Below, piece after piece: positions 8,753 through 17,213 of a stretch of DNA of 64,000 nucleotides (position 1 is its first letter; each line of letters opens with the position of its first letter). Origin of the DNA: a bacterium (GTDB lineage: Bacteria > Hydrothermota > Tepidihabitantia > SM23-42 > JAOAFX01); contig DASVHD010000032.1 in NCBI GenBank assembly GCA_036382775.1, forward strand, positions 1 to 64,000, in the 5' to 3' direction. Made by a program: the position numbers and the translations under genes. Under the pieces are notes generated by a model. That model was given only the letters and a program-made list of their open reading frames with translations. It was not told the DNA's origin and ran no database searches.

Positions 8753-9914
8753 GTTTTTTCAGCGCCTCCAGCGCTTTGCTTCTGTTCTTTGCGGAGATCT
8801 TGCCGTCAAGCTGAAGTTTAAATGTCTTCGCGAGCAGCCGCTTGTATGCAGGGCCTGGCTTCAATCCTATTTTTTTCAAGTCATTGCCCGTGATAAGAGG
8901 CTTAACGTGCCGCATTTTTTTAAACGCATTGACCTTATTGTTGAGCGTAGGTTTTAATGCCGGGATGACTGACATGATCTCGGGCGGGAGAGTCGCGAGT
9001 ATTTCATAGATCTGGTGATAATGTCGGGCTCGCGACAATCGAGCGATGATCTGGTCCAGACGTCCAACTTCACGTACGAGCTGCGCTTCATGGCTGGGGA
9101 GGGGCAGATGCTTGAAACGAGTGTGCGCCATGAACGCATACAGCTTTAGTTCTCCCATCCGGTCCAGCATTATCAGCTTTGCCCTGGGCAGGCTGACAAT
9201 GCCATAGCGGACAAGGTCTCGTAACACCTGCGCCTCACTTTTTTCAGCGAAGATAAGTCGCAATTCGTTCAAAACGCGCTGGCCCGAAAGCCGCTCGATC
9301 ATGTTCTTGGCGATCGCATCGCGCAGCCTGGCATCGGTCGCTTTATCCAGCCTGAAACCGAAACGATTCTTATACCGCAGCGCCCGAAAGACCCTGGTCG
9401 GATCGTCGACGAAACTCTGGTCATGAAGGATCCTGATCAGTCCCTTCCGGATGTCGTTGACACCCGAGAATGGATCGTATAGTTCACCGAGATCCGCGCG
9501 GTTAAGCGACATGCAGAGCGCATTGATCGTGAAATCCCTGCGCTGAAGGTCTTCCTTGATGGTCGCGGGGATGACCCTGGGTAATTCCGCGGGCGACGGA
9601 TAGGTTTCGGTGCGCGCGCCGGCCAGGTCGACCCTGTTGCCGGTTTTGGTAATGATGGAGGCGGTGTTGAAATCCTTATACGCCAGGAGTTTTCCTTTCA
9701 GGATCTTATTAAGTTCCCTGGCCGCCTTCAGAACATCCCCTTCGATTACGATATCGATATCCACCGGATCGACACCGAGCACCATATCACGCGGGCAGCC
9801 GCCCATGAGGTAGGCGCGGTATCTGGAATGAACAAAGAAATCGGCGATCTTATTTAAAACCGATCTCTTTGGATTCTTTGCCGAATATTTTAATTTTACC
9901 GAACCGCTCTTCAT
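8742..9914 (-). CDS. cca: CCA-adding tRNA nucleotidyltransferase / poly(A) polymerase family
   Basis: A class II nucleotidyltransferase that adds or repairs the tRNA 3' CCA end. 390 aa. The catalytic head is YLMGGCPRDMVLGVDPVDID (DxD, about residues 35-54). RRDFTINALCMSLN and DPTRVFRALRYKNRFGFRLD are the family's ATP/CTP-binding and neck motifs. The C-terminal half is helical body. Taking the ATG at 9914 gives a 65-nt overlap with the upstream gene. No alternative ATG/GTG/TTG lies between it and the MGGCPRD motif, so the overlap looks real. CCA-adding versus A-adding activity cannot be told by eye. Confidence 0.93.
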   Translation of the reverse strand: MKSGSVKLKYSAKNPKRSVLNKIADFFVHSRYRAYLMGGCPRDMVLGVDPVDIDIVIEGDVLKAARELNKILKGKLLAYKDFNTASIITKTGNRVDLAGARTETYPSPAELPRVIPATIKEDLQRRDFTINALCMSLNRADLGELYDPFSGVNDIRKGLIRILHDQSFVDDPTRVFRALRYKNRFGFRLDKATDARLRDAIAKNMIERLSGQRVLNELRLIFAEKSEAQVLRDLVRYGIVSLPRAKLIMLDRMGELKLYAFMAHTRFKHLPLPSHEAQLVREVGRLDQIIARLSRARHYHQIYEILATLPPEIMSVIPALKPTLNNKVNAFKKMRHVKPLITGNDLKKIGLKPGPAYKRLLAKTFKLQLDGKISAKNRSKALEALKKHGQ

Positions 9915-10143
9915 ATTTTTTCAAATTTTCATCGAGCGCATCCCTGAGCAGGCAGGCGTTCTGCGGCGTCATCAGGATGCGCGCGAACACCTTGGCTTTC
10001 TGCAGACCGGGCAGGATCCGCGCGAAATCAAGAATGAATTCCGACGGCGAGTGGGCGATGAGCACGATGTTGGAATAGATCCCTTCGGACTGTTCCGGAC
10101 TGATCTCGACGCTGATCTGCTGCGGCTGTTTTTTCTCATCCAT
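9850..10143 (-). CDS. DUF3467 domain protein
   Basis: 97 aa from the ATG at 10143. I chose this start over an ATG nine codons earlier because AAGGAG lies 5 nt upstream of it. The sequence (QISVEISPEQSEGIYSNIVL, HSPSEFILDFARILPG, ARILMTPQNACLLRDALDEN) matches the small, widespread DUF3467 family, whose function is unknown. It is the first gene of the minus-strand run to cca, M50 protease, AsmA and mutM, and has its own good promoter at 10162-10189. Confidence 0.85.
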   Translation of the reverse strand: MDEKKQPQQISVEISPEQSEGIYSNIVLIAHSPSEFILDFARILPGLQKAKVFARILMTPQNACLLRDALDENLKKYEERFGKIKIFGKESKEIGFK

Positions 10144-10161
10144 GGCATCTCCTTGTGGCCA

Positions 10162-10189
10162 ATTATACACACCGGTCGCGCATAATCAA
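10162..10189 (-). promoter_or_regulatory. Sigma-70-type promoter of the DUF3467-cca run
   Basis: On the minus strand TTGATT (10189-10184), a 16-bp spacer and TATAAT (10167-10162). The expected start is near 10155, leaving a 12-nt leader with the AAGGAG site. Confidence 0.7.
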
Positions 10190-10229
10190 GAACCACGCTT
10201 TAATATGCCTTTCCACCGGTCGGCCATGC

Positions 10230-10257
10230 TTGACTAAACGAACTGGATAAGTATAAT
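10230..10257 (+). promoter_or_regulatory. Sigma-70-type promoter of the GAF/HD-GYP gene
   Basis: TTGACT (10230-10235), a 16-bp spacer and TATAAT (10252-10257). The predicted start is about 10264, only about 3 nt before the ATG at 10267, which has no SD. This is the second near-leaderless arrangement in the window. Confidence 0.72.
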
Positions 10258-10266
10258 GTTCCATTC

Positions 10267-12312
10267 ATGCCGTTACATAACCATCACCGTGATCAATGGA
10301 CGATCAAGAGGCTTACGCAGATCGTTGACCACGCCATCGGCGAGCTGGATGCTGATTCGGGATTGATACGCGGGTTCGACCCCAAGACCAGGACCTTGAA
10401 ACTCATCGCGACCGGCAGCAGCCGGATCCATCTCGACGCGACGGCGTCGGTCAAAGTGGGAGAGGGTATAAGCGGTTACGTCGCGTTGAAGAAAAAGAAC
10501 GTGGTGATCGGTAATGTTGACGGGCACCCGCATCTGGGATCGCGCGAGTTCATACGCAAACACGGGATCAAATCGGTCATCGGCGCGCCGATATTCGTCG
10601 GCCGCAAGTTATACGGCACTTTCACTTTCCATTCGACAAAGAAAAATCATTTCTCAAGCAAACATTTCAAAAGACTGAAGGATGATATCCTTTTCGCCAG
10701 CGTTTTTCTGCATTACCTGTCGCTGCTTGAAACCGCGAGCCGTGAAGCAAACCATTTCAAAGCCCTCGATGAAATGAACCGCGCGGTCGCCGCGGAACTG
10801 ACCACTGAGAGATTATACAAAGAGATCTTCAATCACATTAAGAAGATAGTAGAACCGCAGAACTTCCGTATTGACCTGTACACGGAAGAGGAAGATAAAG
10901 CGCGGATGGTTTTCTGCATCGAGAACGGGAAGCCCAAAAATATCGATTTTCATCCTGTCATCGACTTGAAAGGGTCCAAGGTTGCGAGAAAGATCATAAC
11001 GGAAAGAAAACCCGTGCGGTTCTCCAATTTGAACCGTAGTCTCACCGGGTACGGACGAAAAGTACCCTTGGACATGATGGTCGCGTCGTTTGTCGGGCTG
11101 CCTATGATTGTCCGTAACCGCTGCATTGGCTATATAATGTGCTGGGACCGCGTACGGAAGGATGTTTTTGACAAGCAGACGGTGAAACTGTTATCCCTGG
11201 CAGCGGCCCAGGCCGCGGTGACGATAAACAACGCCCAGTTGTTTGAACAACTGAACAAATCGATCAGTGATCTGACACTCTTATACCAGATCGAATATGT
11301 CATCAGCAGTATCCTCAACCTGGAACCGCTACTCAAAACGATCGTAGACCTTATCGGTCGGGCGTTCGATGGCGTCATCACCGCGATCCTGCTGTCGGAC
11401 GAGAAAGAAGAGAACCTGACGATCGGAGCGATCTCCAAAGGCGTCGAGATCCAGCCGCGTTACGCAGTCGTGCCTTTTCACCAGGGGATCATCGGCGAGG
11501 CGATCAGCAGCAAGCGCGCGGTCTACGCACCGTGCGTGACGGATAACGCTTCGTATGTGGAGGCGATACCGGGGGTAATATGCGAACTCGCCATCCCGCT
11601 TATGGTGGGTACCAAGACGCTTGGCGTCATCGATTTCGAGAGCCGGACCGAGCATTGCTTCAACCGCCAGGCGCTTGACCTGCTTGATGACGTTGCGCAC
11701 CGCATATCGGTTGCGTTGGAAAACGCGCTACTGTATGAAAAACTGGAAAAGAACTATGCGGCGACCGTGCGCGCTCTGGTGTTGGCTGTTGAGGCGAAGG
11801 ACGCCTATACCAGGGGGCATTCGGAACGCGTCACCAGGTTGGCGGTTAAGCTGGCCGAGGGCTTGAAATTGTCCGAGCCGACGGTGCGCCGGCTGTACTG
11901 GGCCGGGTTGCTGCATGATATCGGCAAGATCGGGGTTAGCGAGAAGGTTCTCAACAAGCCAAAGACCCTTAATGATTTCGAATTTGAAGAGATCAAAAGG
12001 CATCCGATCGAAGGCGCGCGAATGCTGGAAGAGATCGAACAAATGAAGGATATAATCCCCATAATCAGGCATCACCACGAGAATTACGACGGAACCGGCT
12101 ATCCTGACAAATTGAAGGGCAGCGATATTCCAATTGAGGCGAGGATATTGGCGGTGTGCGACATGTACGATGCTTTTACCTCGGCCCGGCCATATCGCCG
12201 TCCGTATGTCAAGGTAAAGGCGCTGGACCGTTTAATATCCTTCAAGGGAACCAGGTTGGACCCGAAGATCGTTGAGACGTTCATGGCGTTGTTCAGCGAC
12301 AGTTCTCTCTGA
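10267..12312 (+). CDS. GAF-domain sensor with HD-GYP phosphodiesterase output
   Basis: 681 aa. Three GAF-like regions run from about residue 15 to 490 (for example VGEGISGYVALKKKN, VPLDMMVASFVGLPMIV and GVICELAIPLMVGTKTLGVI). An HD-GYP domain follows (about 505-675) with AYTRGHSERV, the HD pair in GLLHDIGKIG (H550-D551), HHHENYDGTGYP from H602, and DMYDAFTSARPYR. The complete motif set predicts hydrolysis of cyclic di-GMP or a related dinucleotide in the cytoplasm. No membrane segment is seen, so it should sense a soluble ligand. It lies 42 bp before a TPR/BTAD regulator. The start is supported only by the abutting promoter. Confidence 0.92.
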   Translation: MPLHNHHRDQWTIKRLTQIVDHAIGELDADSGLIRGFDPKTRTLKLIATGSSRIHLDATASVKVGEGISGYVALKKKNVVIGNVDGHPHLGSREFIRKHGIKSVIGAPIFVGRKLYGTFTFHSTKKNHFSSKHFKRLKDDILFASVFLHYLSLLETASREANHFKALDEMNRAVAAELTTERLYKEIFNHIKKIVEPQNFRIDLYTEEEDKARMVFCIENGKPKNIDFHPVIDLKGSKVARKIITERKPVRFSNLNRSLTGYGRKVPLDMMVASFVGLPMIVRNRCIGYIMCWDRVRKDVFDKQTVKLLSLAAAQAAVTINNAQLFEQLNKSISDLTLLYQIEYVISSILNLEPLLKTIVDLIGRAFDGVITAILLSDEKEENLTIGAISKGVEIQPRYAVVPFHQGIIGEAISSKRAVYAPCVTDNASYVEAIPGVICELAIPLMVGTKTLGVIDFESRTEHCFNRQALDLLDDVAHRISVALENALLYEKLEKNYAATVRALVLAVEAKDAYTRGHSERVTRLAVKLAEGLKLSEPTVRRLYWAGLLHDIGKIGVSEKVLNKPKTLNDFEFEEIKRHPIEGARMLEEIEQMKDIIPIIRHHHENYDGTGYPDKLKGSDIPIEARILAVCDMYDAFTSARPYRRPYVKVKALDRLISFKGTRLDPKIVETFMALFSDSSL

Positions 12313-12354
12313 AATTGCGTCCGCAGCAACCGAGTATAACATTGGCAAATATTA

Positions 12355-14430
12355 ATGAATACTAAAGACCGTTTTTACGCACTGGGAACAAGATACGCCG
12401 AGCAAGGCAAGATCAAGAACCTTGAAAACCTATTAGAGAAACTAAAACGCAGGAAACCGACCGCCGAGTACTTCTATCTTAGCGCCCGGTTGTGGTACCT
12501 TAAAGGCGGTCTGGCTGAGGCATTGAGTTCTTGTGACCGATCGTACTCGCTCGCGACCCGCACTGGCAGGACATCTCTGCGCTGCCAGATCCTGATCATG
12601 AAATCGGCGATACTGCGCCGCCAGGGTGAATACCTCAGTTCCAACCGCGTCCTATTAGAATGTCTGGGGATCGCCAAAGGCAAGGACCCGGCACTGTGCG
12701 GGGACATCTACAACACTATGGGCGTCAACTATTGGATGATGGCGGAGTTCGAGCAGGCTAAAAAATATTATCGGAAAGCCCACCGGATATCGAAAAATAT
12801 CAATGAAAATATCCTTTTCCTGAAGTCGTCCATTAACCTTGGTATTGTGCCGTTACATCAAGGTAATTTCTTTGAAGCCGAAGTCTACCTGCGCAACGCG
12901 ATCGAGCTGTGCGAAAAAGAAAAACAGGAAAGACTGAAGATCTACGCTATGCTCAACCTTGGCGAGCTTTTCGGTTTCAGCGGAAAATGGGAACTGGGCA
13001 AAAAGGTATTGGACCAGTGCCGCCGCAGCGGATCCAAGCTTGGTCTTGTTTATGAGCAGGGGGCATCCATGTGGCTGCTGGGAAATATTTTCCGGGATGA
13101 CCAGGATTTCATGAAGGCAAGACAGCTCTACACGGCGGCGCTGAAACTGCTGGAAAGGAGTTCCTCCTATTCCGAGTGCCTTTATGTCTATTTCAACCTG
13201 GGCGTACTGGAGCGGTTGTGCAAAGACTATCCGAAAGCGCTCGTGTACATGAACGAAGCGGAAAAGATAATCAACCAGACCAAAGAGCGGCTGGTCCAGG
13301 GTCTATTCCATCTGGAAAAAGGTTACCTGTTGTGGCTGATCGGCGAACACGATGCTGCATTCCTTTACTTGGAAAAGGGCCTGGAAGAAACCGGCGGACG
13401 TCAATACGACCATATGGTCGGCCTTCTCTATTCCTATATTATGCGGAAGGTCGATGGCGGGAAACACCCCCGTGAATTCGAGCGGTTGCTGAAGCTCTGC
13501 GCGAAAAGGGGATACTATACAATATTTATCAGGGAACAGGAGACGCTGCTTGGGCTGCTCAGCGACAGCATGGCGCGTTCCCGAAAAGCCGTGCTGCCCA
13601 GGGTAATCCTGCTCGATCTGGCAACCAGGGATAAACGCATCGTGGACGTACTGCTGCGCCAGGAATCGCGCGCCTGCCGGGAGGCGGCGTTCTACGTCAT
13701 TGAGCGGCTGCAGTTGTTGACATATATCCCGGTCGTAAAGGAGCTTGTGTGGGACCTCAATTCACCCGCGACCCAGAAAGCTGTTGAAATGCTGGAACGG
13801 ATGGACACGGGGGCAAGAGTGCCGCATCTCAAGATCGATCTCATGGGCCGGTTCAAGATCACCAGGGGCGGCGACGTGAACGTGCCGATCAACCGTGAAA
13901 AAGCCCGGAACCTTTTAAAGATCCTTATTCTCCATAATAAACGCGCGCTCGTTAAAGATCAACTCATGGAAATGCTCTGGCCCGGGGATCCGCCTCGGAA
14001 GTCATTCAACTCGTTGCGCCAGACGGTTTTCCTTTTAAGGAGAGATCTGCAACATTACGGTCTGGACGCTGACGAGCTTGTTCATCGGGACCATGGCATG
14101 TATGAATTCCGCCATCCCGACCAGAAGCTCGAAGTTGATTATTTCCAGTTCATCAGCCTGGCAAAAAAGGGTGATCTGCTGATGGATAAGGGCGATACGA
14201 AGCAAGCGCTTGTCACCTATGAACAGGCGCTGGAAAAATACCGCGGGCCTTTGCTGCCGGAAAACATTTACGATGCCTGGATCGAGCCGATCCGACGGCA
14301 TATCAGATCGGTCTTCGCGCAAGTCGCCAGGATCGTGCACAAGAATCTGGAAATAACGGATGCACAGAGGGCGGGGCGATTTTGGCGGGATGTGGTCGAG
14401 CGCGACCATGATGCATTCAATTTAACCTAA
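12355..14430 (+). CDS. TPR-repeat protein with C-terminal BTAD/SARP-like transcription regulator domain
   Basis: 691 aa. About residues 1-400 are tetratricopeptide repeats, for example AEYFYLSARLWYLKGGLAEA and GDIYNTMGVNYWMMAEFEQA. The C-terminus has a winged-helix DNA-binding part (LKIDLMGRFKITRGGDVNVP, REKARNLLKILILHNKR, LWPGDPPRKSFNSLRQTVFL) followed by a bacterial transcriptional activator domain (DYFQFISLAKKGDLLM onward). This is the AfsR/SARP plan with TPRs placed first and no NTPase. It probably controls nearby genes, perhaps the secretion block that starts 62 bp downstream; that link is inference. No SD; a TATAAC at 12335-12340 could be a -10. Confidence 0.85.
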   Translation: MNTKDRFYALGTRYAEQGKIKNLENLLEKLKRRKPTAEYFYLSARLWYLKGGLAEALSSCDRSYSLATRTGRTSLRCQILIMKSAILRRQGEYLSSNRVLLECLGIAKGKDPALCGDIYNTMGVNYWMMAEFEQAKKYYRKAHRISKNINENILFLKSSINLGIVPLHQGNFFEAEVYLRNAIELCEKEKQERLKIYAMLNLGELFGFSGKWELGKKVLDQCRRSGSKLGLVYEQGASMWLLGNIFRDDQDFMKARQLYTAALKLLERSSSYSECLYVYFNLGVLERLCKDYPKALVYMNEAEKIINQTKERLVQGLFHLEKGYLLWLIGEHDAAFLYLEKGLEETGGRQYDHMVGLLYSYIMRKVDGGKHPREFERLLKLCAKRGYYTIFIREQETLLGLLSDSMARSRKAVLPRVILLDLATRDKRIVDVLLRQESRACREAAFYVIERLQLLTYIPVVKELVWDLNSPATQKAVEMLERMDTGARVPHLKIDLMGRFKITRGGDVNVPINREKARNLLKILILHNKRALVKDQLMEMLWPGDPPRKSFNSLRQTVFLLRRDLQHYGLDADELVHRDHGMYEFRHPDQKLEVDYFQFISLAKKGDLLMDKGDTKQALVTYEQALEKYRGPLLPENIYDAWIEPIRRHIRSVFAQVARIVHKNLEITDAQRAGRFWRDVVERDHDAFNLT

Positions 14431-14492
14431 ATAACACAAAAATAACATAATTAGATATATTATATACTAGTGGATATAGTGAAGGAGGAACT

Positions 14493-15881
14493 ATGATCTC
14501 ATGTTTTGCGGTATTATGCATTTTCTCTCAGATCGTATGGCAGAACACCGGCGAGCTCACAGGTGCAGCGAGGGTAGGGGATATTACCCAGGGGCTGGGA
14601 GGATATATCTACGCCGGTACCAGGGCCGGTCCGATCCCCGGTTCGCAGGACAGCGGTTGGGTCTATGTTTCGCAGGATTTCTGGAACTGGAGCGTGACCG
14701 CCGACCTGCCCGGCAACCAGGAAGGCGTTTATTGTTTGATCAATGGACAGGGCGATACTCTTTTTGCCGGTACCGGCATGTGGGGAGATCTGCCGCGCGT
14801 GTTCAAATCCAGCGACGGCGGGTCAAGCTGGGCGGTTTTGAATTCCTACGGCACATACCGGCCCGGTTCACGGGTCACTGCTTTTCTTGAAGATAACCTG
14901 GGCATGCTCCATCTCGGGAATGATTACATGGGGATGTCGTCGGCGATACCCCGCCGGTCGCTGGACCGCGGTTCAATCTGGCTTGTGGACAGCGGCACGA
15001 TATATTACAACAGCATGCATTACTGCCTTTATCAGAGTTCAGACAATACCATCTATTTCGGGAGTTGGGGCACGGGCGGAGGGATCCACCGCTCAACCAA
15101 CAATGGCCAGGCCTGGAGTCCTTGCACCGCATTACCGGGTTTCAGCGACAGCTACGCGATCATTGAAGTCGGCGCCGATACGGTCTTCGTGGGTCTTGAT
15201 TCGGCAGGTATCGGCAGGATAAAGAAAACCGCTGACCAGGGTACGACATGGTCGGATGTCGGAGCCGGTTATTTTTCTACGACCACGAGTATACGATCCC
15301 TGCTGCTGGCTTCCGACGGCATGATCTTCGCAGGAACCACGCCCAACGCCGAGGTGTTCGTGTCCAATGACCGCGGCAACACGTGGATCAGCACGGGCGC
15401 ATTGAGCGGCGCGACGACCGTTTACAAAATGATCGAAGCCCGGAAGACCACCGGATACGGCGACAGCGTCTTTATTTTTGCCGCCACCGGCGCGAACGGC
15501 GATGTTTTCAGGGCCCTGCTATACACTGTCGGCATTGAGGAGGACCATGCTCCCGGACAAACTTGCCAGGGGATCACGGTCGCACCCAATCCGGCTAGCG
15601 GTAAGACCACGATTAAATTTCAAATTCACCCCTACCCTTACCTTACCCCCTCAAGGGGGAGGATTGAGGAGGGGGGGACCAAATCTCAAATGTCAATGAA
15701 GATTTACAATGCTGCTGGTCGACTAGTAAAGCAATTTAACTATTTAACCATTCAACTATTTAACCAAGTCATCTGGGACGGCTCAGATGACATTGGCCGC
15801 AAACTTCCTGCCGGCGTTTATGTGTTCCGGCATGAGCATGACGGTGGAGTGGATGCCGGAAAACTTGTCATTGTGGAATAG
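14493..15881 (+). CDS. Secreted BNR/sialidase-like beta-propeller protein with C-terminal sorting domain
   Basis: 462 aa, with a strong SD (GAAGGAGGA) and a short signal peptide (MISCFAVLCIFSQIVWQ). The body has repeated BNR-like blades (VFKSSDGGSSWAVL, GIHRSTNNGQAWSP, VFVSNDRGNTWISTG), a plan seen in glycan-binding or sialidase-like proteins. The catalytic residues of sialidases were not recognised, so no enzyme activity is claimed. The C-terminus is a type-IX or FlgD-like sorting domain (VAPNPASGKTTIKF, then MKIYNAAGRLVK and PAGVYVFRHEHDGG). Between the two halves of that domain an in-frame repeat encodes about 23 extra residues (about 15621-15693). Confidence 0.8.
   Translation: MISCFAVLCIFSQIVWQNTGELTGAARVGDITQGLGGYIYAGTRAGPIPGSQDSGWVYVSQDFWNWSVTADLPGNQEGVYCLINGQGDTLFAGTGMWGDLPRVFKSSDGGSSWAVLNSYGTYRPGSRVTAFLEDNLGMLHLGNDYMGMSSAIPRRSLDRGSIWLVDSGTIYYNSMHYCLYQSSDNTIYFGSWGTGGGIHRSTNNGQAWSPCTALPGFSDSYAIIEVGADTVFVGLDSAGIGRIKKTADQGTTWSDVGAGYFSTTTSIRSLLLASDGMIFAGTTPNAEVFVSNDRGNTWISTGALSGATTVYKMIEARKTTGYGDSVFIFAATGANGDVFRALLYTVGIEEDHAPGQTCQGITVAPNPASGKTTIKFQIHPYPYLTPSRGRIEEGGTKSQMSMKIYNAAGRLVKQFNYLTIQLFNQVIWDGSDDIGRKLPAGVYVFRHEHDGGVDAGKLVIVE
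15621..15693 (+). repeat. Palindromic repeat embedded in frame in a coding sequence
   Basis: CCTACCCTTACCTTACCCCC and its partner GGGGGAGGATTGAGGAGG form the same hairpin type as at 4556-4595 and 42330-42380. Here it is read through as PYPYLTPSRGRIEEGG within the C-terminal sorting domain of the preceding gene. Confidence 0.8.
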
Positions 15882-15908
15882 AGGTAGATAAAGGCCTAAG
15901 GAGGTGCT

Positions 15909-17072
15909 ATGAGCCGCGTCGACAGTGTTCTGCGTTTGGGTGTCACTCTTGTTTTTTTATCCGCTGCACTTTTCCCGATCTCATGGCAGGTAAAATCCGA
16001 AATGCTCACGCCGCGCAGTTTCCTGGGGATCGCATCGGTAGGGGGCAAGCTGTACGCGATCGGCGGCAGGAACAGCGCCGGAACGCTCGATACGCTGGAA
16101 ATATATGACCAGTCATCCGATACCTGGTCGACCGGCAATTCGATGCCATCAATTAGACGCGAGTTCGGGACCGCCGCGGTCCAGGACAAGATCTACGTTC
16201 TTGGCGGATATAATGGCACCGCTGTACTATCATCGGTCCTTGAATTCGATCCCGAGTCGGGTAACTGGACAGCGAAATCAGACATGCCGGCCCCGCGGGA
16301 AGACATGGCAACAGCCGTTATCAATGACCGTATCTATGTGATCGGCGGCGACAATGGTTCGATTTGCGTGGACACGGTATACGAATATGATCCAGTCGGA
16401 GATGTTTGGACTACGAAGGCACCTCTTCCAACGCCGCGCAATTGTTTGACGGCGCAGCAGGTCAACGGCAAAATTTACGCGATCGGTGGGTGTCTGGATA
16501 CCGGGAGCGCGAGCAGCGCAGTTGAGGAATACGACACGGTCACCGGGTTGTGGGTTGCAAAAACACCGATGCCCACGGCAAGATTAGGTATTGCTTCTGC
16601 TGCCGTCAACGGCAGGATCTATGTCATGGGCGGATTTGCGCCAGTCAACTATTTTTATTCAACGGTCGAGTCATATGACGAGGGTGCGGATTCATGGACC
16701 ACAGATGCTTCCATGTCTGTTGCGCGCTGGGCATTGGCCGCGGACACCGCCGCTCAAAACATCTATGCGGTGGGCGGTCAGACTCTATATCACAGCGGCT
16801 GGACCGGTTTGAACGAAGAAGCCTTGGTGATAGTATCGGTCAAGGAGTACAACGTAGAGGCCAGCGATGAAAGACGGCCGCGACAGGTTTTGTTCGCAGA
16901 TCGCATGGTCATTCCGGGTCTTGAACATGAGTGGCTGGCTGTTTATGACGTGCATGGTTCACTGGTTGCAAAGCAGAGGGGCAGCGAGATCGGTCTGGGA
17001 CTGGCTCCCGGCGTCTATTTTGTCGTCGGCACGCAGTCCGAAAAACCGTTTAGAGTCATTAAGATCAGATAA
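15909..17072 (+). CDS. Secreted Kelch-repeat beta-propeller protein
   Basis: 387 aa with an N-terminal hydrophobic signal (LGVTLVFLSAALFPISW). About six Kelch repeats follow; each has a GG pair and a distal Trp (LYAIGGRNSAGTLDTLEIYD, IYVLGGYNGTAVLSSVLEFD, IYVIGGDNGSICVDTVYEYD, IYAIGGCLDTGSASSAVEEYD, IYVMGGFAPVNYFY). The last ~60 residues resemble a short C-terminal sorting tail (ydvhGslVakq, GLAPGVYFVVG). It is probably an extracellular or surface binding protein; the ligand is unknown. AAGGAGGTG upstream is a strong SD, and it follows the BNR-like gene by 27 bp. Confidence 0.83.
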   Translation: MSRVDSVLRLGVTLVFLSAALFPISWQVKSEMLTPRSFLGIASVGGKLYAIGGRNSAGTLDTLEIYDQSSDTWSTGNSMPSIRREFGTAAVQDKIYVLGGYNGTAVLSSVLEFDPESGNWTAKSDMPAPREDMATAVINDRIYVIGGDNGSICVDTVYEYDPVGDVWTTKAPLPTPRNCLTAQQVNGKIYAIGGCLDTGSASSAVEEYDTVTGLWVAKTPMPTARLGIASAAVNGRIYVMGGFAPVNYFYSTVESYDEGADSWTTDASMSVARWALAADTAAQNIYAVGGQTLYHSGWTGLNEEALVIVSVKEYNVEASDERRPRQVLFADRMVIPGLEHEWLAVYDVHGSLVAKQRGSEIGLGLAPGVYFVVGTQSEKPFRVIKIR

Positions 17073-17120
17073 CCATGCAATGATGGCGGAGCGGTTATCT
17101 GTACGATGATCAATTAATCA

Positions 17121-17148
17121 TTGATTTAGCATCCCGGGTAATTATAAT
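17121..17148 (+). promoter_or_regulatory. Sigma-70-type promoter of the TonB-receptor operon
   Basis: TTGATT (17121-17126), a 16-bp spacer and TATAAT (17143-17148), giving a leader of about 60 nt before the receptor gene at 17214. Confidence 0.65.
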
Positions 17149-17213
17149 ATATTCAGTATTTTAAGCGCATGGTGATGCCTTTTGAACGATAAAAGGTAAA
17201 AGGAGCAGAAGAT

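Noticed and set aside
14463-14468. TATACT before the BNR-like gene as a promoter
   Set aside because: No -35-like hexamer at 15-18 bp; the region is simply AT-rich.
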